A DNA stretch of 64,000 bases from JBKECP01 sp047974765 (GTDB taxonomy: Bacteria; Pseudomonadota; Gammaproteobacteria; Pseudomonadales; Halieaceae): NCBI GenBank assembly GCA_047974765.1, contig JBKECP010000009.1, positions 62,001 to 126,000 on the forward strand, read 5' to 3'. The position numbers were made by a program, and so were the translations under genes. The notes beneath the pieces were generated by a model, which saw only the letters and a list, made by a program, of their open reading frames with translations, ran no database searches and had not been told where the DNA came from. Shown one piece after another: positions 17,005-24,699 of the stretch (its first letter is position 1; every line of letters begins with the position of its first letter).

Positions 17005-18369
17005 TTAATTGTCGTGTATTTTCTTTTTAAACAACGGCGCACGGCCATCGTTGACAGTTTTGCTGTCTGGTTGTGTTGATGGTTTGCGTTCCGGTTTTCC
17101 CTTGTTCTTTTTTACCCGTTCACGCTGGCGGGTTTTACTGCTGGTTTTTTTGTTGTCTTTTTTCTTTGTGCCGATGGCTTTGCCGGAATTTTTAACTTTT
17201 TTCGGACCATTGTAGCGGGCTTTTAGCCCCGGTAGTGTGCGGGCTTCAAATTCGCTTTTCAGGTAGCGCTGGATACTGATCATCAGGTTCCACTGACTGG
17301 CTTCAACCAGTGAGATGGCCAGGCCTGTGTCACTGGCGCGGCCAGTGCGGCCAGTGCGGTGTAGATAATCGTCACCGCTGTGGGGCAGATCATAGTTGAT
17401 AACTGTATCAATGTTGGGGACGTCGAGACCCCGGGCGGCCAGGTCTGACGCACAGAGTATATTGATTTTACCTTCACAAAAGAGGGTGACAACCTGCTTG
17501 CGCTCCTCTGTTGACAGGTCGCCATGCAGGCTGGCGCAGCGTAAGCCATGATGGCGCAGCAGGCCCGCCAGCCGATCAACAGTACTGCGTTTGTTGGCAA
17601 AAACCAGTGATTTACGGTTGCCGTTCTGTTCAAGCAGTACTTGCAACAACTGGTTTTTATGATCCATGCCATCGCTCAGAATACGTTGGTGATGGATGTT
17701 GGCGTGTAGCTGGCGCAGCTCGTCAACAGCGATGGCCAGAGGGTCGTGCAGCAGGCTGTGGCTCAGCTCTTTCATGCCTTTGACCTGCAGTGTAGCTGAC
17801 AGCAATAAAACCTGCCGATGGTCGGCGCAATAGTTGTTGATTTTAAGTACGTCATCACGAAAGCCCATGTCCAGCATGCGGTCGGCCTCATCCAGAATCA
17901 GCACTTTCAGGCTGGCCAGGTCGGCGCTACCCTTCTCACAGTGCTCAAGCAGGCGACCAGGGGTGGCGATGACGATCTCGGGGTTCTTGCGAAACAGGGA
18001 TTTCTGGTATTTGAAGTCGGCTCCACCGGTAATGGCAATCACCTGTGTGGGTGCTTTGGTCAGCAGCTGTTGACAAACTTTGAGTATTTGTCGTGCCAGC
18101 TCACGGGTTGGTACCAGTACCAGTGCCAGTGTTCCGGCATTGGGCGTGGCATTTTCAGTCAGTAAGCGGTGTAGACTTGGAATCAGGTAGGCTAGGGTTT
18201 TGCCACTGCCGGTACGAGCACTGACCTTGATATCTTTTCCTGTCAGTGCCGGTGGAATTACCGCAGCCTGTACAGCAGTTGCCTCATTCAGGTTGAGTTC
18301 GCTCAGAGCCAGCAGCAGGCGACGGTCAAGAGAGTAGTCTGATAACACTTTGTTGTATCCGTTAACCAA
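17005..18369 (-). CDS. DEAD-box RNA helicase (RhlE/SrmB-like)
   Basis: An ATP-dependent RNA helicase of 454 residues. The helicase core spans residues 1-370: Q-motif 'NEATAVQAAVIP', motif I 'SARTGSGKT', Ia 'VPTRELA', GG, Ib 'TPGRLL', motif II 'DEAD', III 'SAT', then the second domain with 'VFANKR', 'HGDLS', 'ASDLAARGLD' and 'HRTGRTGR'. The last 80 residues are a Lys/Arg-rich, low-complexity RNA-binding tail. The start is a TTG (18369) or a GTG at 18348, since no in-frame ATG fits. A likely role is ribosome assembly or RNA decay. The exact orthologue is unclear because RhlE, SrmB and others differ mainly in their tails. Confidence 0.9.
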   Translation of the reverse strand: MVNGYNKVLSDYSLDRRLLLALSELNLNEATAVQAAVIPPALTGKDIKVSARTGSGKTLAYLIPSLHRLLTENATPNAGTLALVLVPTRELARQILKVCQQLLTKAPTQVIAITGGADFKYQKSLFRKNPEIVIATPGRLLEHCEKGSADLASLKVLILDEADRMLDMGFRDDVLKINNYCADHRQVLLLSATLQVKGMKELSHSLLHDPLAIAVDELRQLHANIHHQRILSDGMDHKNQLLQVLLEQNGNRKSLVFANKRSTVDRLAGLLRHHGLRCASLHGDLSTEERKQVVTLFCEGKINILCASDLAARGLDVPNIDTVINYDLPHSGDDYLHRTGRTGRASDTGLAISLVEASQWNLMISIQRYLKSEFEARTLPGLKARYNGPKKVKNSGKAIGTKKKDNKKTSSKTRQRERVKKNKGKPERKPSTQPDSKTVNDGRAPLFKKKIHDN

Positions 18370-18539
18370 TTGGGGGCCATTCTACCTCAAAGCGGGCTTT
18401 GTGTTATTTGCAAGTGCGGGGAATATTGGTGGAGGTTTGCTCATACTTCGGGGCGGTTCGGATCTGTTGTTTTTCGACAGCTTGCTCTGGTGTCGCTTTA
18501 TATCACTCAACTGGCATTGCTGAGCTGTACAGAAGTGGT

Positions 18540-18600
18540 ACAGGGCTTGTGTCGATTTTGTCGATGGTGACAGGTCCGTGTGCTGCTGTTATCAACCTGG
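18540..18600 (+). repeat. Degenerate 3' half of a TTAACC/GGTTAA repeat
   Basis: The segment beginning CAGGGCTTGTGTCG and continuing through TTTGTCGATGG and GTCCGTGTGC aligns with the 3' half of the copy at 11190-11318. It runs directly into the next repeat copy. This is a tandem arrangement of an old and a newer copy. Confidence 0.4.
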
Positions 18601-19098
18601 CCATCAAATGGATGAATCCCTCATTATTTGATGGTCGCCCCTGAAAATCAGCGGAATGTCTGAAATTCCTTGATTTTCTTGGATGGGCGATACCTGTCAA
18701 TTCCGGTGTGGTCGCGATGCCTCTGTGGCACTGGGCCTGGTGCCCCGGCAACACAGTACGGGCGGCAGGGATCGCCTGGGCAGCATCAGCGAGCGAGGCG
18801 ATGGGGTGAAGCCCCGGTAAATGCAACGAGGAAAAACAAAACAGGAGCGTTTTCCCGGGGTTGCGAAGGCGACAGACAATCGATGACATGACAGGTCAAA
18901 CCGGTCAGCAGAGAACCTGATTAACCCGGTGGCCCTTGAGGCCGACATGCCGATAAGGACCGCAGGCGGCGAAACTTCATCAAGCCCAGAGGGCCAAGTG
19001 AGTTCCTCATAAACAGGCCGGATATACAACAGCAATCTGTCCCTGACATCGACTGTGCAAGCCTTGCAAACGGGGAGGAGACCATATACCGGTTAATA
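18588..19098 (+). mobile_element. Composite repeat carrying IS110-type transposase remnant and conserved tail
   Basis: The left part (18588-18680) matches the first one and a half hairpins of the repeat family. Exactly inside the 3' arm of the second hairpin the sequence switches at about 18680 to a transposase C-terminal piece. At 18807-18809 this reaches a stop codon and is followed by a 290-bp non-coding tail that closely matches 62941-63230 in reverse. The right end is CCGGTTAATA at 19098. A further 40-bp TTAATAACC...CCGGGTTAATA unit abuts it (to 19132). Internally deleted and not autonomous. Confidence 0.7.
18680..18809 (+). pseudogene. IS110-family transposase, C-terminal remnant
   Basis: One frame reads '...RCGRDASVALGLVPRQHST' and 'RLGSISERGD', the conserved C-terminal (Transposase_20) motif of IS110-family DEDD recombinases. 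It then jumps, at a short GAGGCGA-like homology, to the last codons before the TGA at 18807. No N-terminal catalytic domain is present and the reading frame is not usable. Confidence 0.65.
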
Positions 19099-19169
19099 AC
19101 CTGACGATCTACTCCATGTGGCCGGGTTAATAGCCGATATTTGCTGGCTGATAATGATCTGGAAGGCAG

Positions 19170-19197
19170 ATGAATCACCGCTTCAGCGGTGATTCAT
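19170..19197. repeat. Perfect 13-bp-stem hairpin
   Basis: ATGAATCACCGCT pairs with AGCGGTGATTCAT around a TC loop. It lies about 80 bp downstream of cysK on the minus strand and next to the IS110-type remnant. There is no U-tract on either strand, so it is not a standard intrinsic terminator. The purpose is unknown. Confidence 0.6.
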
Positions 19198-19277
19198 TCC
19201 TCATCCCTGAGTAACTCTTTCCTGGCTAATTGTTCCTGAATGATGAAGTTGTGGCCAGTGGTTTATCATGTCGTAAT

Positions 19278-20246
19278 TTACTGCACTAATTCGTTATCTG
19301 AAAATACCCCTTCAAATAAAGGGCCACTGAGATAGCGTTCACCTGAATCTGGCAGAATAACTACAATATTTTTATCCTGGTATTGAGTCTGGCTGGCAAT
19401 GCGATCCGCCACCGCCATTGCGGCTCCACTGGAAATGCCTGCCAGAATACCTTCCTGTTGCATTAATTTGTGAGCCCATTCAATAGCTTCTTCGTTACTG
19501 ACGCGTTCGACGGTATCAACCATGTCCAGGTCAAGTGTGGCTGGCAGAATACCTGCACCCAGTCCCTGGATCTTGTGGGGGCCGTGTGTTGGTTCACCAC
19601 CAAATTTGGCTGTAGTGATGATTGTAGAGCTGTCAGGTTCAACTGCGACAGTGATAATGGCTTTGCCGCAAGTATTCTTGATATAGCGGGAAACGCCTGT
19701 CAACGTGCCGCCAGTACCCACCCCTGATACCAGAATATCAATTGCCCCATTGGTAGCCTCCCAGATTTCAGGGCCGGTGGTGGTTTCGTGAATGGCCGGA
19801 TTGGCCGGGTTTTCAAATTGATGGGCTCCCCAGTATTTATCTGGATCTGAAGCAATAATTTCCTCGGCTTTTGCAATGGCTCCGGGAATGCCCTTTGCAC
19901 CTTCGGAGATGATGATGTCTGCTCCCAGTGCTTTCATCAGCTTGCGTCGTTCAAGGCTCATGGTACTGGGCATCACCAGAATACAGCCATAGCCACGAGC
20001 CGCAGCCACAAAAGCCAGCGCGATACCCGTATTGCCGCTGGTAGGTTCAACAATGGTCATACCGGCTTTGAGGCTGCCATCGCGTTCAGCTGCATCGACC
20101 ATGCTGGCCCCGATACGGCATTTAACCGACATCGCGGGGTTGCGGCTTTCCACTTTTGCAAAAATATTGCCCTGGCTGATCCGGTTGATACGAATCAGAG
20201 GTGTGTTGCCAATGGCGTTTGCATTGTCGTTATAGATGGTGCCCAT
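19278..20246 (-). CDS. cysK: Cysteine synthase A (O-acetylserine sulfhydrylase)
   Basis: A PLP enzyme joining O-acetylserine and sulfide to make cysteine. The 322 residues from ATG 20246 (AGGAGA upstream) are the CysK length; in-frame extension to 20294 is unsupported. The PLP lysine is K42 in 'MSVKCRIGASM', the substrate loop is 'TSGNTGIALAF', the PLP-phosphate loop is 'GVGTGGTLTG' and the PLP-N1 serine is in 'GISSGAAMAV'. The 'SVKCRIG' wording matches CysK rather than CysM. It is a single gene. The divergent upstream region (20247-20390) shows no clear CysB site by eye. Confidence 0.94.
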   Translation of the reverse strand: MGTIYNDNANAIGNTPLIRINRISQGNIFAKVESRNPAMSVKCRIGASMVDAAERDGSLKAGMTIVEPTSGNTGIALAFVAAARGYGCILVMPSTMSLERRKLMKALGADIIISEGAKGIPGAIAKAEEIIASDPDKYWGAHQFENPANPAIHETTTGPEIWEATNGAIDILVSGVGTGGTLTGVSRYIKNTCGKAIITVAVEPDSSTIITTAKFGGEPTHGPHKIQGLGAGILPATLDLDMVDTVERVSNEEAIEWAHKLMQQEGILAGISSGAAMAVADRIASQTQYQDKNIVVILPDSGERYLSGPLFEGVFSDNELVQ

Positions 20247-20389
20247 AATCAGTTCTCCTGCGTTGTTGAAGGCGCATGGCGTTGCGGGTGTCAAGGGTAG
20301 CCCCGGCCAGGTACTCTGTCCAACCCTCCATCGTTAGCTATTGCAATAAAAATGTAGATGACGGAACTTATCTATTTATTGTGGATCAG

Positions 20390-20556
20390 AGTAAGTATGA
20401 ATACAGTTATTGCTGTTTGTTGATTGGAAAAATCTGCAAAGGCTTTGTGGTTTGAAGCAACAGGTAGTTACTGTGGCCAGAAGGGCCGCCATTTTCACTT
20501 CCCCTGGAGATAGCTCCTATCTCACCTGCCAGCCCATTTTATGGGCTGGCTTTTTT
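20390..20556 (+). ncRNA. Candidate small RNA ending in an intrinsic terminator
   Basis: In the gap between cysK and a lipoprotein gene, both on the minus strand, a strong plus-strand terminator stands with no plus-strand gene before it. The 140 bases upstream contain another 7-bp stem (GAGATAG/CTATCTC), no open frame and several GGA trinucleotides in unpaired stretches, as in CsrA/RsmA-titrating RNAs. A promoter-like TTATTG...TATGAAT lies near 20378-20402. No known RNA family was recognised. The 5' end is a guess. Confidence 0.35.
20529..20556 (+). terminator. Rho-independent terminator
   Basis: CCAGCCCA (20529-20536) and TGGGCTGG (20542-20549) form a perfect 8-bp GC-rich stem with a TTTTA loop, followed by C and six T. 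It is oriented for plus-strand transcription, although both flanking genes are on the minus strand. Confidence 0.75.
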
Positions 20557-20578
20557 AATTCAGTTGGACCCCGTAATT

Positions 20579-21232
20579 TTAATTCAAGCCCTTGGGTTCC
20601 CAGCCCTCACTGGTTAATTTCACAATATGTCGCTCTTCCTCACTACCTGCATTCTCTAAAGTGTATTTGATCTTTGAGAAGGCCTCCTGTATTTCCGGCT
20701 TGTTCGTCCATTCGGCAAGATTGCTGATCTGGTAGGTGTAGTAGACACGAGCTTCCTGATAATCACCTGATACCATCGGGCCTTCCCATTTCACAACCTT
20801 GTCCAGTACTTTTTTACCCCAGCACAAGTCTGTTTGTATGGCGATCTTGCTGCCATTGAGACTAATAGTTGTCACCTCTTTTTGCTGCGTGAAAGCGTTG
20901 GCCGCATCAGTCAGGGTGTAGCGTTTGATGGTGATTTTGTTGCCTGTGGGCTTGCCAAACAAGCTTACGGCATCTATCTCTGTATCTTCGCCTTTAACCA
21001 GGCCCGCAGCTTCAAGTGCGATCATCCGGCGTGTCTGGCGTGTCTTATGCTTTAGGTCTGATTCAGATAAATCGGCAGGCCATTCGGTAGTTCCCAGGCA
21101 GAGTTCACCTTTGACATCGAGGTATTGCGTCATGGCGGCGGCAAAGTTTTTTTCACTGACATCAGTTTTGCTGCCGCAGGCAGTTAGCGTAGTCATGCCT
21201 GCAGCGGCAAGCATAATGATGCTTTTATACAT
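20579..21232 (-). CDS. Unrecognised lipoprotein
   Basis: A 217-residue protein with a lipoprotein signal: Lys near the start, a hydrophobic stretch, and the lipobox LTAC with the Cys at residue 19. Residue +2 is Gly and +3 is Ser, so outer-membrane sorting is likely. The mature part is hydrophilic, with a single further Cys pair (Cys45 and one in 'DLCWGKK') that could form a disulfide. No known domain was recognised. A full-length repeat copy (21261-21431) begins 29 bp upstream of its start, so the promoter region is squeezed or lies inside the repeat. Confidence 0.75.
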   Translation of the reverse strand: MYKSIIMLAAAGMTTLTACGSKTDVSEKNFAAAMTQYLDVKGELCLGTTEWPADLSESDLKHKTRQTRRMIALEAAGLVKGEDTEIDAVSLFGKPTGNKITIKRYTLTDAANAFTQQKEVTTISLNGSKIAIQTDLCWGKKVLDKVVKWEGPMVSGDYQEARVYYTYQISNLAEWTNKPEIQEAFSKIKYTLENAGSEEERHIVKLTSEGWEPKGLN

Positions 21233-21260
21233 ACATAAAATTCCTTTTTAGTTGATAATG

Positions 21261-21431
21261 TTATTAACCTGACAATCAAATGGTGAATCCTTCACCATTT
21301 GATTGTCGCCCCTGAAAGTCAGCAGAATGTGTGAAATCCCTTGATTTTCAGAGATTCGCGCAGGCTTACAGCCTGCAGCGGCACATCCATGTGCCACTTA
21401 TTCATTCGGCTAAAAGCTTGCCGAGTTAATA
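21261..21431 (+). repeat. Best-preserved copy of the TTAACC/GGTTAA hairpin repeat
   Basis: 171 bp from TTATTAACC to GCCGAGTTAATA. The four stem-loops are clearest here: a perfect CAATCAAATGGTGA/TCACCATTTGATTG 14-bp stem; CCTGAAAGTCA against TTGATTTTCAG; GCAGGCT/AGCCTGC; GGCACAT/ATGTGCC. It fills the spacer between a lipoprotein gene and the thioredoxin-like gene. In the first stem, CAATC/GATTG here is CCATC/GATGG at 18600 and 36866, a compensatory pair change. Confidence 0.85.
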
Positions 21432-21460
21432 GTTTTCATCCGTTTGATAAGCATTGTGTA

Positions 21461-21889
21461 TTACAAAGAGGCTGATTGTATCCGTAACAAGAGCTCGTGT
21501 GCACTTTGCGGACCGATCAGAATATCAGTGATTTGGCCTTCAGGATTAACAATAAATGATGTTGGTAATACCTGAGGGGCTGGCAGGGCCAGTTCATTGT
21601 GGGGTGCAGGAATAGTCGGAAAGCGGATATTGAGACGGCTTTCCTGGGATTTTAGTTCCTCACCGGTGGCGCCGTCATAATTGACGCCCAGAACAGTGAT
21701 ATTGTTATGTTCGGCATCCAGTTTGTTTAACTCTGGTACTTCAGTGATACAGGGTTTGCACCAGGAGGCCCAGTAGTTGATGACAAGCCATTGACCCCGA
21801 TAGGTATCCAGGGGTTCAGGTGCTGATGGCTGCTCAGAACAGGCCAGGAGCAGAACCAAAATAAAAATACCTGTTGCTGTAACTTTCAT
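21461..21889 (-). CDS. TlpA/thioredoxin-like lipoprotein
   Basis: A 142-residue periplasmic thiol-disulfide protein. A lipoprotein signal has the lipobox LLAC with Cys17. The thioredoxin fold follows with the redox motif Trp-Cys-Lys-Pro-Cys (C44, C47) and the cis-proline region 'VLPTSFIVN'. Ser at +2 suggests outer-membrane attachment. It probably reduces or resolves disulfides in the envelope. Its start overlaps the stop of the upstream YihY gene by 4 bp, so the two are translationally coupled. The partner is unknown. Confidence 0.88.
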   Translation of the reverse strand: MKVTATGIFILVLLLACSEQPSAPEPLDTYRGQWLVINYWASWCKPCITEVPELNKLDAEHNNITVLGVNYDGATGEELKSQESRLNIRFPTIPAPHNELALPAPQVLPTSFIVNPEGQITDILIGPQSAHELLLRIQSASL

Positions 21890-23124
21890 TGTTGAAACAA
21901 GGCCTCAAGACTTGTATCCAGTGTTTGGCGTTGTTGTTTACGGGTGTCACGCAATAGCTCATAGGCTTGTTGCTGCCAGGGCATATGAGAGGATAAATCT
22001 TTGTTATCCAGCGGCCGTTCAGTGTTGACCCACTCCTTGATCTGCCAGAAAGTTATCGTGCTTAAGTCACGGCAGAGAAAGTAATTGCCGCGACTGTTTT
22101 GAGCCAGAAGCTTGCGGCGGATGAACAGGTTGCGCAAATCACGCCAGGTTTCACTGTCGAGTCCTTTAAGCACATTGATACGACCGTTCAGCAATTCCAG
22201 TTCGTCCACTGAACGACCACTTTGCTGGCGCGTCCAGAAGAGATAAAGTACATCCAGTGCTTTTAATACGGTGGGTCGTGCAGCCTGCTCTGAGGATTGG
22301 TAGGCTGACAGGCTGTGTACGAAGATGCCCCCCATCAGAACGATATTCCAGGATAAATAAATCCACATTAAAAATAGCGGTACTGCTGCGAAGGCACCGT
22401 AGATGAGGGTTACTGATGAGCCTTGCATCAGTTTGGTAAACAGACCTCTGGCCAGGTTGAAGGCGATAGCAGCAGCCAGTCCACCCCAGGCGGCGTGGCG
22501 AAAAGGTACCCGGCAGTTGGGAACAGCCACATAAAGCAGGGTGAAAGCCAGAGCAGATAACAACAGGGGCGTCAGCCGGATCAACAGATCTGTGGCACCA
22601 AGGATATCGTAGTCTTCAACCAGCACCGCTGCTGCTGCGAGATAACCGGGAATACCCAGTGCCAGACCAATAGTAATGGGCGCCAGGGTCAATACAGCCC
22701 AATAGGTAACAAAACTGATAACTGCTCCACGATTTTCACGGGTTCGCCAGATCAGATTGAAGGCTTTTTCAATATTGCGCAGCATCAGTACGGCAGTCAC
22801 CAGCAAAAAAGCCAGACCAAAACCCGTCAGGTTTTTTGCCTGCCGGGAAAAGTCATCCAGATAACTTTCCAGGCCAGCGCTGGATTCTGGCAGAAAATGC
22901 TGGAACATCAACGTTTGCATCTGGGTTTCAAGGTTTTGAAAGGTAGGTATGGCTGTGGCAATGGCGTACATTACTGTCAGCAGAGGTACGAGTGCGAACA
23001 AGCTCATATAGGTCAGGGCTGCAGCATTGTCGGTACAGCGATCCTGAGCGAAGCGGCTGAACAGATAACGGAGTCTCGACCACAGTGCTGTCAAAAAATA
23101 TTTGATGTTGTTCATGGTTGACAT
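21886..23124 (-). CDS. YihY/virulence factor BrkB family membrane protein
   Basis: A 412-residue protein with the six-helix YihY/BrkB core (about residues 1-280): 'DNAAALTYMSLFALVPLLTVMYA' is the family signature near the N-terminus and 'FLMWIYLSWNIVLMGGIFV' is near the last helix. A cytoplasmic C-terminal extension of about 120 residues looks like a winged-helix domain. Old databases call it ribonuclease BN, which is an error for this family. The start at 23124 is a plausible ATG; 23115 is also in frame and a TTG at 23205 is unlikely. It diverges from the ArsC-like gene, an order also remembered from Pseudomonas. Confidence 0.87.
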   Translation of the reverse strand: MSTMNNIKYFLTALWSRLRYLFSRFAQDRCTDNAAALTYMSLFALVPLLTVMYAIATAIPTFQNLETQMQTLMFQHFLPESSAGLESYLDDFSRQAKNLTGFGLAFLLVTAVLMLRNIEKAFNLIWRTRENRGAVISFVTYWAVLTLAPITIGLALGIPGYLAAAAVLVEDYDILGATDLLIRLTPLLLSALAFTLLYVAVPNCRVPFRHAAWGGLAAAIAFNLARGLFTKLMQGSSVTLIYGAFAAVPLFLMWIYLSWNIVLMGGIFVHSLSAYQSSEQAARPTVLKALDVLYLFWTRQQSGRSVDELELLNGRINVLKGLDSETWRDLRNLFIRRKLLAQNSRGNYFLCRDLSTITFWQIKEWVNTERPLDNKDLSSHMPWQQQAYELLRDTRKQQRQTLDTSLEALFQQ

Positions 23125-23258
23125 TATGGCATGAGCTTTGACAGGGCACGAGAGTATAAATGAACAGTGCAAAAGCATCAGTAACAGCTTTGTTATACTC
23201 GCCAATTATCCGCAAGCCGGGTATTTTGGTCGGCTGATCAATCTGACAGGAGAGCTTA

Positions 23259-23612
23259 ATGAGCCAGTATCGAATCTATCATAACCCCCGTTGTTCCAAA
23301 TCCCGCAATACCCTTGCGTTGTTGCACGATAGGGGTATTGAGCCGGAAGTGGTGCTGTATCTGGAAAATACACCTGATGTGGCTACCTTAAAACAATTGC
23401 TTGGCTATCTTGGTCTTGGTGCTGCCGAGCTGGTTCGCAAAGGTGAAGACGATTACAGGGCGCTCGGACTTAATGCGTCCAGCAGCGAGCAGGAGCTTTT
23501 GCAGGCAATGGCATCCCACCCGAAACTGATTGAGCGACCTGTTGTTGTGCGTGGCAAGCAGGCTGTGCTGGGGCGCCCTCCGGAAAATGTACTGGCATTG
23601 ATTGATAGGTAA
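23259..23612 (+). CDS. ArsC-family reductase (YfgD-like)
   Basis: A 117-residue glutaredoxin-linked arsenate reductase family protein. The start 'RIYHNPRCSKSRNTLALL' contains the catalytic Cys12. 'LIERPVVV' gives the Arg pair that binds the oxyanion, and 'GRPPENVL' ends the domain. ATG 23259 follows an AGGAG. The gene lies beside wrbA and DUF2069, not in an ars operon, so a housekeeping thiol role is as likely as arsenate detoxification. Confidence 0.9.
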   Translation: MSQYRIYHNPRCSKSRNTLALLHDRGIEPEVVLYLENTPDVATLKQLLGYLGLGAAELVRKGEDDYRALGLNASSSEQELLQAMASHPKLIERPVVVRGKQAVLGRPPENVLALIDR

Positions 23613-23695
23613 GCGGGTAATGTCGACAGACCGGTGTTTTTACCATCCCTGATTCCGGTTGCTTGGGTCGTAATATATACAACAGGAGTCGTTGG

Positions 23696-24316
23696 GTGAC
23701 ACAGACAACACAGCCCTATGTACTGGTGCTTTACTATTCACGCCACGGTTCGGTGGCGGCGATGGCTCGCCAGATTGCCCGTGGTATAGAGCGGGTTGAT
23801 GGTATGGAGGCACGCTTGCGCACAGTGCCTCCTGTCTCGGCCAGCTGTGAGCAGAGTGAAGCGGATATACCTGAAGAGGGCCCGTTATACTGCGATATGG
23901 ATGATTTGCGCCACTGCGCTGGTCTGGTGCTGGGTAGTCCGGTGCGCTTTGGCAATATGGCAGCGGCAATGAAGTATTTTCTTGATCAAAGCTCCGGGCT
24001 TTGGCTCAGTGGTGCGATGATTGATAAGCCCGCTGCGGTTTTTACTGCGTCGTCGAGTCTGCACGGCGGGCAGGAAAGCACGTTGTTGAGCATGATGCTG
24101 CCTCTGTTGCATCAGGGCATGATCATGGTGGGGCTGCCTTACAGTGAAAGAGGTCTAATGCTTACCCGTAGTGGCGGTACGCCTTATGGTGCCTCCCACT
24201 GGGCTGGTCCGGAGGGAAATCGTGGGCTGGACGAGCATGAAAAAGCATTGTGCCATGCACTTGGACAGCGAGTGGCACGGCTGGCGAAGATAATGGAGTG
24301 GGGAGCTGACTTGTGA
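23696..24316 (+). CDS. wrbA: NAD(P)H:quinone oxidoreductase, WrbA-like flavoprotein
   Basis: A 206-residue flavodoxin-like quinone reductase. The FMN phosphate loop is 'YYSRHGSVAAMARQIARGIE', with a middle flavin loop 'GSPVRFGNMAAAMKYFLDQ' and a third 'SSSLHGGQESTLLSM'. 'TPYGASHWAG' is typical of WrbA. GTG 23696 is chosen because CAGGAG (23682-23687) is 8 bases upstream. The last 4 bp overlap the DUF2069 start. It protects against quinone redox cycling. Confidence 0.88.
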   Translation: MTQTTQPYVLVLYYSRHGSVAAMARQIARGIERVDGMEARLRTVPPVSASCEQSEADIPEEGPLYCDMDDLRHCAGLVLGSPVRFGNMAAAMKYFLDQSSGLWLSGAMIDKPAAVFTASSSLHGGQESTLLSMMLPLLHQGMIMVGLPYSERGLMLTRSGGTPYGASHWAGPEGNRGLDEHEKALCHALGQRVARLAKIMEWGADL

Positions 24317-24696
24317 GTCTGCCACGAGAAGGGCGTATATGGCTGGTATGGTGGTTTTGCTGGCTTGCCTGGCTGGGTTTGCTGATGCAACAGCTGGCAG
24401 ATCTTGTGATATATGGCTACCCTTGGATTTTTTGGGTGGGCAAGTTATTACCCCTGCTAATGTTTTTACCTGGCATGCTGAATGATCGTCTGCGCAGCTT
24501 TATTTGGCTTTGCTTTGTCTGCCTGCTGTATTTTATTGCATTGGTTGAAAGACTCTTTGCCATGCCCGGCAATACACTGGCAATTTGCGGTATGCTGGCG
24601 GTTGTTACCCTGTTTTGTTGTGCCATGCTTTATGTGCGTTGGCGTGCCCGGGCGATCAAGGCGCAACTGGCTGCATCGCTCGCTAAAGGAGATTAA
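24313..24696 (+). CDS. DUF2069 small membrane protein
   Basis: A 127-residue protein with four predicted helices (about residues 9-27, 33-52, 59-77, 84-104) and a basic C-terminal tail. GTG 24313 overlaps the stop of wrbA. The length, the helix layout and the wrbA neighbourhood fit DUF2069, a family without known function. The sppA start follows 3 bp after its stop, so these genes read as one transcript. Confidence 0.8.
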   Translation: MSLPREGRIWLVWWFCWLAWLGLLMQQLADLVIYGYPWIFWVGKLLPLLMFLPGMLNDRLRSFIWLCFVCLLYFIALVERLFAMPGNTLAICGMLAVVTLFCCAMLYVRWRARAIKAQLAASLAKGD

Positions 24697-24699
24697 TTT

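Noticed and set aside
19170..19197. Intrinsic terminator of cysK
   Set aside because: The stem is perfect but no U-tract follows on the minus strand.
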